In this document: positions 49,016-53,448 of the stretch, one piece after another
Layout: each line of letters starts with the position of its first letter
Position numbering within the stretch: position 1 is the first letter of the stretch
Virus record (IMG/VR): IMGVR_UViG_3300031753_000009
Coordinates: 1 to 53,448 of that record
Strand: one strand, 5' to 3'
DNA: 53,448 nucleotides
DNA from: a virus
Notes under the pieces: model-generated
Databases searched by the model: none
What the model was told of the DNA's origin: nothing
The model's input: the letters and a program-made list of their open reading frames with translations, nothing else
Program-made: the position numbers and the translations under genes

Positions 49016-49522
49016 ATGCGCCCTGTCGTAATCGACTTCGAGACGTATTTCGCAGACGACTTCACGCTGTCCAAAATGTCAACGGAAGCGTACATCCGCG
49101 ATCCGCGCTTCCAGGCTCACGGCGCCGCGATCAAATGGAGCGTCAACCATGCCGCCAAGTGGTATGACGGGCGGCAGCTTCGGCACGTCCTGGCGAACGA
49201 GGATTGGTCTGACGTTTTTCTTATTGCTTGGCACGCGCAATTCGACGGACTGATTCTCTCCCATCATTACGGAGTGAAACCGGCGATGTGGGGCTGCCCC
49301 ATGTCAATGGCGCGCTTGCTTCATCCTCCGCACGGCTCCGTCTCTTTGGACAATATTCGCAAATTATATGGCATGCCGGCGAAGACGACGCCGTACAATC
49401 TGTTCAAGAACAAGCGATGGGAGGACATGACGCCCGACGTGCAGCGCCAGGTTGCCGAGGGGGCGGAAGATGAAGTAAAATCGATTTGGTTGTTGTTTCA
49501 GAAGTTCATGAGGGAAGGTTGA
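49016..49522 (+). CDS. DNA polymerase 3'-5' exonuclease part (split gene)
   Basis: 168 residues, AAGGGG eight bases before the ATG. It is the DnaQ-like proofreading domain of a family A polymerase: Exo I VVIDFETYFADDF, Exo II WHAQFDGLILSHHYG, Exo III region VAEGAEDEVKSIWLLF. It stops after FMREG, and a polymerase with the natural continuation FPIEELEII starts 553 bases later, beyond a methyltransferase gene. The two parts likely act together in trans. Confidence 0.85.
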   Translation: MRPVVIDFETYFADDFTLSKMSTEAYIRDPRFQAHGAAIKWSVNHAAKWYDGRQLRHVLANEDWSDVFLIAWHAQFDGLILSHHYGVKPAMWGCPMSMARLLHPPHGSVSLDNIRKLYGMPAKTTPYNLFKNKRWEDMTPDVQRQVAEGAEDEVKSIWLLFQKFMREG

Positions 49523-49527
49523 ATAAC

Positions 49528-50079
49528 ATGGAACTCCCCAAATACGGGGTTATTTATGCTGATCCTCCTTGGGCTTATGGAGATAAAGGATTCGGCAAGC
49601 GACCTGAACAAGCCGAAAGCGGTTCGTTTGCGCCAGAAGCGGGCCGCTATAACACCATGACTATTGCAGACATCGCGGCTATGCCGGTATATAAAATTGC
49701 TGATGAAAATTGTGCTTTACTGCTTTGGGCAACGTCGCCGCTGCTTCCAGAAGCGTTGCACGTAATTTCCTCGTGGAAATTTAAGTTCAAAACCGTTGCT
49801 TTTTGCTGGTCAAAAATAACTTCGACAGGAAAGGAAGTTGCAAATTTGGGGCAATGGACTATGGGCAACGTAGAATTATGTTTGCTCGCGACAAAAGGAT
49901 CGCCAAAACGGTTGCGGCGCGATGTAAGACAATTGGTCGTAGACACGCGCACCGAGCACAGTAAAAAACCCGAAGAAGTGCGAACTAGAATCGAAGCTAT
50001 TTTTGGAAACGTGCGAAAAATCGAACTGTTTGCGCGCACGCGCGCTGCTGGATGGGATTCGTGGGGCAATCAATTATGA
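49528..50079 (+). CDS. MT-A70-family adenine methyltransferase
   Basis: 183 residues from the ATG at 49528. YGVIYADPPWAYGDK holds the catalytic DPPW, and LLLWATSPLLPEAL, FCWSKI and GNVELCLLATKGSPKRL follow the family; the end ARTRAAGWDSWGNQ is typical of phage members. It would methylate adenine in DNA. It lies exactly between the two parts of the DNA polymerase and is richer in A and T than its neighbours, which suggests recent insertion. Confidence 0.88.
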   Translation: MELPKYGVIYADPPWAYGDKGFGKRPEQAESGSFAPEAGRYNTMTIADIAAMPVYKIADENCALLLWATSPLLPEALHVISSWKFKFKTVAFCWSKITSTGKEVANLGQWTMGNVELCLLATKGSPKRLRRDVRQLVVDTRTEHSKKPEEVRTRIEAIFGNVRKIELFARTRAAGWDSWGNQL

Positions 50080-51452
50080 CCTTCCCCATCGAAGAACTGG
50101 AAATCATAGATTCCGTCGTCCAGATGTTCACCAATCCCGTGCTCCGCGCCGACGTGGATTTGCTCGGGAAGGTGTGGACGACCGAGGCGACCAAAAAGCA
50201 AGAGCGCATGACGGCGCTCGGCATCACCGAGGCCGACGTGCAATCCGCTGACAAATTCCAGGCGTTGCTTGAAGCCGAAGGTGTTGAGATCGAGTACAAA
50301 AAGGGCAAGAACGGCGACATTCCCGCCTTTGCCAAGAACGATGAGTTCATGCAACGTTTGTTGGAGGACGGCGATGAGCGAATCAGGACGCTTGCCGAGG
50401 CGCGCATCGGTGCCAAATCGACGCTGTTACAGACGCGCGCCGAGACGCTGGGCTGGATGGCAAGTCGGGGACCTTTGTGCGTTTATCTGCGCTACTGCGG
50501 AGCTGCTACCTTGCGCCCAACGGGCGGCGATGGCGCGAACTGGCTTAATTTCAAACGTGGTTCAGATATCCGACGTTCGATTCTGGCGCCGGAAGGCTAC
50601 CTCCTAGCTCCGATCGATGCTTCCCAGATCGAGTTTCGCGTCGCGATGTACCTCGCCGGTCAGGACGATGTGCTCGATCTGTTGCGCAATGGAGGTGATC
50701 CGTACATTGGTATCGCTTCTGAATTTTACGGAGAGCAAATATACAAACCTCAAAAAGACGACCCTCGCAAGCTGGAAATGGAACAAAAAAGGGGAACTGG
50801 CAAAGTTGCCCAATTGCAATGCCAATACGGTTCGTCAGGCAAGTCTTTTCGCCGTGCAGTTCGTTCAGGAGCGTATGGTCCGCCGGTCGATATGCCTATT
50901 GAAGATGCTAACCGCTTTGTAAAGCTGTATCGTGATACGCATCTCAAAGTGTGCGCCCGTCCAGGCGGCTATTGGTCCCAATGCGACCGCATGATTGCGC
51001 GCCTTGCCGGCGGGCCGCCTGTGGAATGGGGACCGCTGACCGTCAAGGATCACAGAATTTACTTGCCAAACGGCACCTTCATGAATTATGAAAGTTTGGA
51101 ATTTCATCATCCTGGTGCGGACGAGGAAGCAAGGGATTTCGAGCGCAACGGCTACTGGCGCGTGCGCACCAGGCAAGGATGGAAAAAACTGTGGGGATCG
51201 AAGCTTACCCAGAATATCTGCGAGGCGGTCAGCCGCGTCATCGTCAGTCAGGCGATGATTCGCATCAAGCGGCAGCATGGCATCCGAACGTTGAACTGGC
51301 CGTATGACGAGCTGCTTCTTCTTGTTCCCGATGATTCGAAAGCAGAGGAAGTTGTGAAAGCATGCCGGCAGGAATTGTGCAGGACGCCCGACTGGCTCCC
51401 CGGCATTCCGCTAGATGCTGAGGCAACGATCGGTAAGAGGTATAGTAAATAA
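50076..51452 (+). CDS. Family A DNA polymerase, polymerase part (split gene)
   Basis: 458 residues from an ATGA overlap. Motif A: LAPIDASQIEFRVAMYLAGQ. Motif B: KRGTGKVAQLQCQYGSSGKS. Motif C: TLNWPYDELLLLVP, where the usual HDE reads YDE. The end SKLTQNICEAVSRVIVSQAM is also typical. It lacks the exonuclease domain, which is encoded separately upstream. It copies the phage genome. Confidence 0.9.
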   Translation: MTFPIEELEIIDSVVQMFTNPVLRADVDLLGKVWTTEATKKQERMTALGITEADVQSADKFQALLEAEGVEIEYKKGKNGDIPAFAKNDEFMQRLLEDGDERIRTLAEARIGAKSTLLQTRAETLGWMASRGPLCVYLRYCGAATLRPTGGDGANWLNFKRGSDIRRSILAPEGYLLAPIDASQIEFRVAMYLAGQDDVLDLLRNGGDPYIGIASEFYGEQIYKPQKDDPRKLEMEQKRGTGKVAQLQCQYGSSGKSFRRAVRSGAYGPPVDMPIEDANRFVKLYRDTHLKVCARPGGYWSQCDRMIARLAGGPPVEWGPLTVKDHRIYLPNGTFMNYESLEFHHPGADEEARDFERNGYWRVRTRQGWKKLWGSKLTQNICEAVSRVIVSQAMIRIKRQHGIRTLNWPYDELLLLVPDDSKAEEVVKACRQELCRTPDWLPGIPLDAEATIGKRYSK

Positions 51453-51469
51453 CGCAGAGGAGGTGCACA

Positions 51470-51691
51470 ATGGATATGGACAATCGACAGATGCTTCAAA
51501 TCCCCGAGCCACGCGAGTACCTTGCGTCGGGAACCATTACTCTGATCGGGGTGCAATTCGTTATCATCGCATCGAGTCAAGAGGAAGCCGAGGCCAAGGC
51601 CGAGCGCGGCGAATGGCACGACTACGACATTGCGGGCGCGTCTAGCTCTGACTCCAATATCTGCGCCAGTACGATCAAGGAAAACGTATAA
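51470..51691 (+). CDS. Small unknown protein
   Basis: 73 residues, GAGGAGG six bases before the ATG. LASGTITLIGVQFVIIASSQ then EEAEAKAERGEWHDYDIAG; a small alpha/beta protein. No family recognised. Confidence 0.6.
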   Translation: MDMDNRQMLQIPEPREYLASGTITLIGVQFVIIASSQEEAEAKAERGEWHDYDIAGASSSDSNICASTIKENV

Positions 51692-51721
51692 CGGCTGGAA
51701 TGGACCTTGTAGTTGCCTTAC

Positions 51722-51964
51722 ATGCAAAACGCATCAAAAATCACTAAACATCCCGAATGGAAAACCTTCCGGTACGTTCCACACTTCCGCGTTGGCGACT
51801 TCCTGAAAGCAGGATGGCACGCCACGGGTTCGGACCTGGGGCATCACAACGAGTATTCGATTCTCATGGAGTGGCTGTGCGATTGCAAGATCAATGAGCC
51901 CACAATCACATGGGAAGAATTTACGGGCGGGCACAGATATCCGAGAGGAATTGCAAACCAATGA
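51722..51964 (+). CDS. Small unknown protein
   Basis: 80 residues from the ATG at 51722; a TTG nine bases upstream is less likely. KHPEWKTFRYVPHFRVGDFL and EEFTGGHRYPRG. No family recognised. Overlaps the next start as ATGA. Confidence 0.55.
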   Translation: MQNASKITKHPEWKTFRYVPHFRVGDFLKAGWHATGSDLGHHNEYSILMEWLCDCKINEPTITWEEFTGGHRYPRGIANQ

Positions 51965-52296
51965 GTGACGAACAATTCTCAACAATTCTCAACGGATGCT
52001 GGCGTACCGAAGGATGTCAGAGTCCGGATAAATGTTGGGAGCGAGCTGTTTGTGCTGACGACGGTGTCAGAGCGCTATTGACCCGTCAACGATTTCGCAT
52101 GATAAAGACCCTGGATTTCTTTGAGATTCCAATTGGAGTGTTTGACCGGTACGAAATCGATTTCGCCGCAGCATACGAAAATTATGGTGCCTCTCCTCAT
52201 AAGAAATATCCGCCATCTTACAACGATTTAGATGCGCAACGGACAACTACGCAGCAACCAATAACACCGCTTAGTGTTTTCCAACGAGAAGATTGA
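51961..52296 (+). CDS. Unknown early protein
   Basis: 111 residues. Cysteine pairs at the start (NGCWRTEGCQSPDKCWERAV C), then FFEIPIGVFDRYEIDFAAAY. The Pro-rich end is polar. No family recognised. TGATG overlap with the next gene. Confidence 0.55.
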   Translation: MSDEQFSTILNGCWRTEGCQSPDKCWERAVCADDGVRALLTRQRFRMIKTLDFFEIPIGVFDRYEIDFAAAYENYGASPHKKYPPSYNDLDAQRTTTQQPITPLSVFQRED

Positions 52297-52655
52297 TGCT
52301 AACACGAACCCCGTTGCATGAGATCGTTGGTCGGATCGCGCTCGAACCTTGGCGCAAGATTCTGCTCGATGCCGCGGATCGGATTGAACGAAATGGGCAT
52401 GCTAAGGGAGCTTTAATTACTGAAACCGGAGCACAATGCGCGCTAGGCGCTATTCATAACTGGCGCTTTGACAGAGGGGTCCTCACGGCTAGTCTTCGTA
52501 CAGATGCCAGTGCATATGCTTCACGTCGCTTAGATCAAATGGTTGGCAACGTTGTCAAATGGAACAACGCCCCCGAACGCACCGCTGAGGAAGTCATCAC
52601 CACCATGCGCACATGTGCGCTCCAAGGAATCGACAAGGAGAAAACCGATGAGTAA
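52296..52655 (+). CDS. Conserved phage protein with C-LGA motif
   Basis: 119 residues. Has ALEPWRKILLDAADRIERNG, AQCALGAIHNW and NNAPERTAEEVITTMRTCAL. This set marks the same broad phage family as the gene at 38145. Function unknown; it often stands among early genes. Confidence 0.65.
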   Translation: MLTRTPLHEIVGRIALEPWRKILLDAADRIERNGHAKGALITETGAQCALGAIHNWRFDRGVLTASLRTDASAYASRRLDQMVGNVVKWNNAPERTAEEVITTMRTCALQGIDKEKTDE

Positions 52656-53019
52656 CAGTGAGACATTTCCACAATTCCAGCCTCAACCTCCGATGTTCGA
52701 AACGCCAGTTGAAACGGCGCAACCTGCGCGGGACGCGCCCAAGCAAGGTCGCCGAGGTCCGCGCAAGGTAGCCGATGCAACGCCGCCCAAAAAGCGCGGG
52801 CGCCCCAAGGGATCGCCCAACAAAGGCCCCGCCAGTCCTTCGCCGGATCGGCATCGCGTTGGGCTGGCAATTCCGCTGTCTACGGCTGCAACGGCTCTCG
52901 CAGGCTTAGATTCCGCGGAAACGTCGCTGGTCGTGCAGGTGGCCGACGCGATCAACGCGTTGCCGCCGCAGTCGCGCACGAGCGTCGCGACAGCGCTTGG
53001 TAAACTGTTTGCGGCGTAG
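52648..53019 (+). CDS. AT-hook protein
   Basis: 123 residues. The disordered basic middle has PKKRGRPKGSPNKG, an AT-hook (GRP core) that binds the minor groove of AT-rich DNA. The C-terminal 55 residues are helical (TSLVVQVADAINALPPQSRT). It precedes the nuclease gene and may help replication or recombination. Confidence 0.7.
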   Translation: MSNSETFPQFQPQPPMFETPVETAQPARDAPKQGRRGPRKVADATPPKKRGRPKGSPNKGPASPSPDRHRVGLAIPLSTAATALAGLDSAETSLVVQVADAINALPPQSRTSVATALGKLFAA

Positions 53020-53031
53020 CGTTAAAGATTG

Positions 53032-53055
53032 GCGAGAGGTTTCCAAGTCTCTCGC
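53032..53055 (+). terminator. Hairpin between AT-hook and nuclease genes
   Basis: GCGAGAG and CTCTCGC pair over 7 bases with a 10-base loop. There is no T-run, so it may be a weak terminator or an mRNA hairpin before the next gene. Confidence 0.3.
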
Positions 53056-53072
53056 ATTCTCAAGGCGCAAAA

Positions 53073-53448
53073 ATGAATTATCTCGATCCCGGTCCCATTC
53101 CTGCGTTCCTCGACCGGACGCGCTTGATCTATACGTACACGAATCTCAATACTTTCGATAACGTGTGTCCGCATCAGTTTTATCGACGCTACATCGTCAA
53201 GGACATTCCTTACGTTGAAACCGATGCGATGCGCTGGGGCAATCAGGTCCACACCGCATTTGAGCATCGCTTGGCCGGCGGCAAGCCGCTCCCTGTCGAG
53301 ATGCAGCAATGGGAGCATTTCGCCGAACCGTTCGACAACCGGACGGTCAAAGTCGAGATAAAACTGGCGATCGATTCAAACGGTGCTTCCGTCGGTTATT
53401 GGGACAAGGCGGCATGGCTGCGTGGCAAGATCGACGCGGTTGTGCTGA
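53073..53448 (+). CDS. PD-(D/E)XK (RecB/Cas4-like) nuclease, 5' part only
   Basis: The first 125 codons; the gene runs out of the window. TNLNTFDNVCPHQFYRRYIV, then RWGNQVHTAFEHRLAGGKPL, and the strand VKVEIKLAID with WLRGKIDAVVL at the edge are typical of PDDEXK_1 proteins, where the Asp of GKIDAV is a metal ligand. Phage members act as exonucleases in recombination or replication. Confidence 0.8.
   Translation, partial: MNYLDPGPIPAFLDRTRLIYTYTNLNTFDNVCPHQFYRRYIVKDIPYVETDAMRWGNQVHTAFEHRLAGGKPLPVEMQQWEHFAEPFDNRTVKVEIKLAIDSNGASVGYWDKAAWLRGKIDAVVL

Overview
The window is one piece of a tailed double-stranded DNA phage genome, probably a podovirus with P22-like head-to-tail architecture, open at both ends. 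It holds a terminase large subunit, portal, scaffold-like protein, HK97-type major capsid protein, two gp4-like adaptors, a gp10-like tail hub, a set of internal (ejection) proteins and beta-helix tail spikes. The host is most likely an alphaproteobacterium: the phage carries a GapR/DUF2312 protein, a family typical of that class, and a candidate small RNA built like the alphaproteobacterial CcsR/cuckoo RNAs. Genes are tightly packed, and most junctions are ATGA, TGATG or TAATG overlaps. I saw no integrase, tRNA, RNA polymerase or endolysin. One serine recombinase is present.

Layout. (1) 1-19336, minus strand: tail spikes, internal proteins, tail hub, adaptors and major capsid protein, read from right to left. 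Five of the six leftmost genes begin with a classical Sec signal peptide and are rich in cysteine. (2) 19477-20355, plus strand: an HNH endonuclease with its own sigma70-type promoter, inserted between the capsid and scaffold genes. (3) 20300-21729, minus: scaffold and small assembly genes. (4) 21857-22768, plus: a small DNA-binding protein and two unknown genes set between the scaffold group and the portal. (5) 22659-39286, minus: portal, zinc-ribbon protein, terminase, a long sugar and surface-modification cassette (cupin, FkbM methyltransferase, TPR-glycosyltransferase, epimerase, two glycosyltransferases), serine recombinase, GapR, ribbon-helix-helix protein, C5 cytosine methyltransferase and a second HNH endonuclease. 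(6) 39349-40050: a regulatory gap and one plus-strand HTH gene ending in a bidirectional hairpin. (7) 40143-45147, minus: small accessory genes, a sliding-clamp-like protein and a prim-pol/SF3 helicase. (8) 45162-45273, plus: a promoter, a hairpin with an anti-Shine-Dalgarno loop and a terminator, together a candidate small RNA. (9) 45579-53448, plus: the early region, with many small genes, a Cys-Ser-X repeat protein, three coupled membrane micropeptides, a split family A DNA polymerase (exonuclease, inserted MT-A70 methyltransferase, polymerase), an AT-hook protein and the start of a PD-(D/E)XK nuclease.

How it works together. The plus-strand right arm supplies replication and host takeover functions. 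The 45.1-40.1 kb minus block supplies primase/helicase and clamp and stops at the 40.02 kb terminator. The long minus block from 39.3 kb leftward supplies DNA modification, surface glycosylation, packaging and virion proteins. The points most worth testing are the secreted, cysteine-rich spike module, the putative cuckoo-like RNA facing the primase gene, the DNA polymerase split by a methyltransferase gene, the hairpin over the ribosome binding site of the second HNH gene, the paired TGTAGT palindromes, and a catalytically altered GDP-mannose epimerase homologue beside the remnant of another epimerase.
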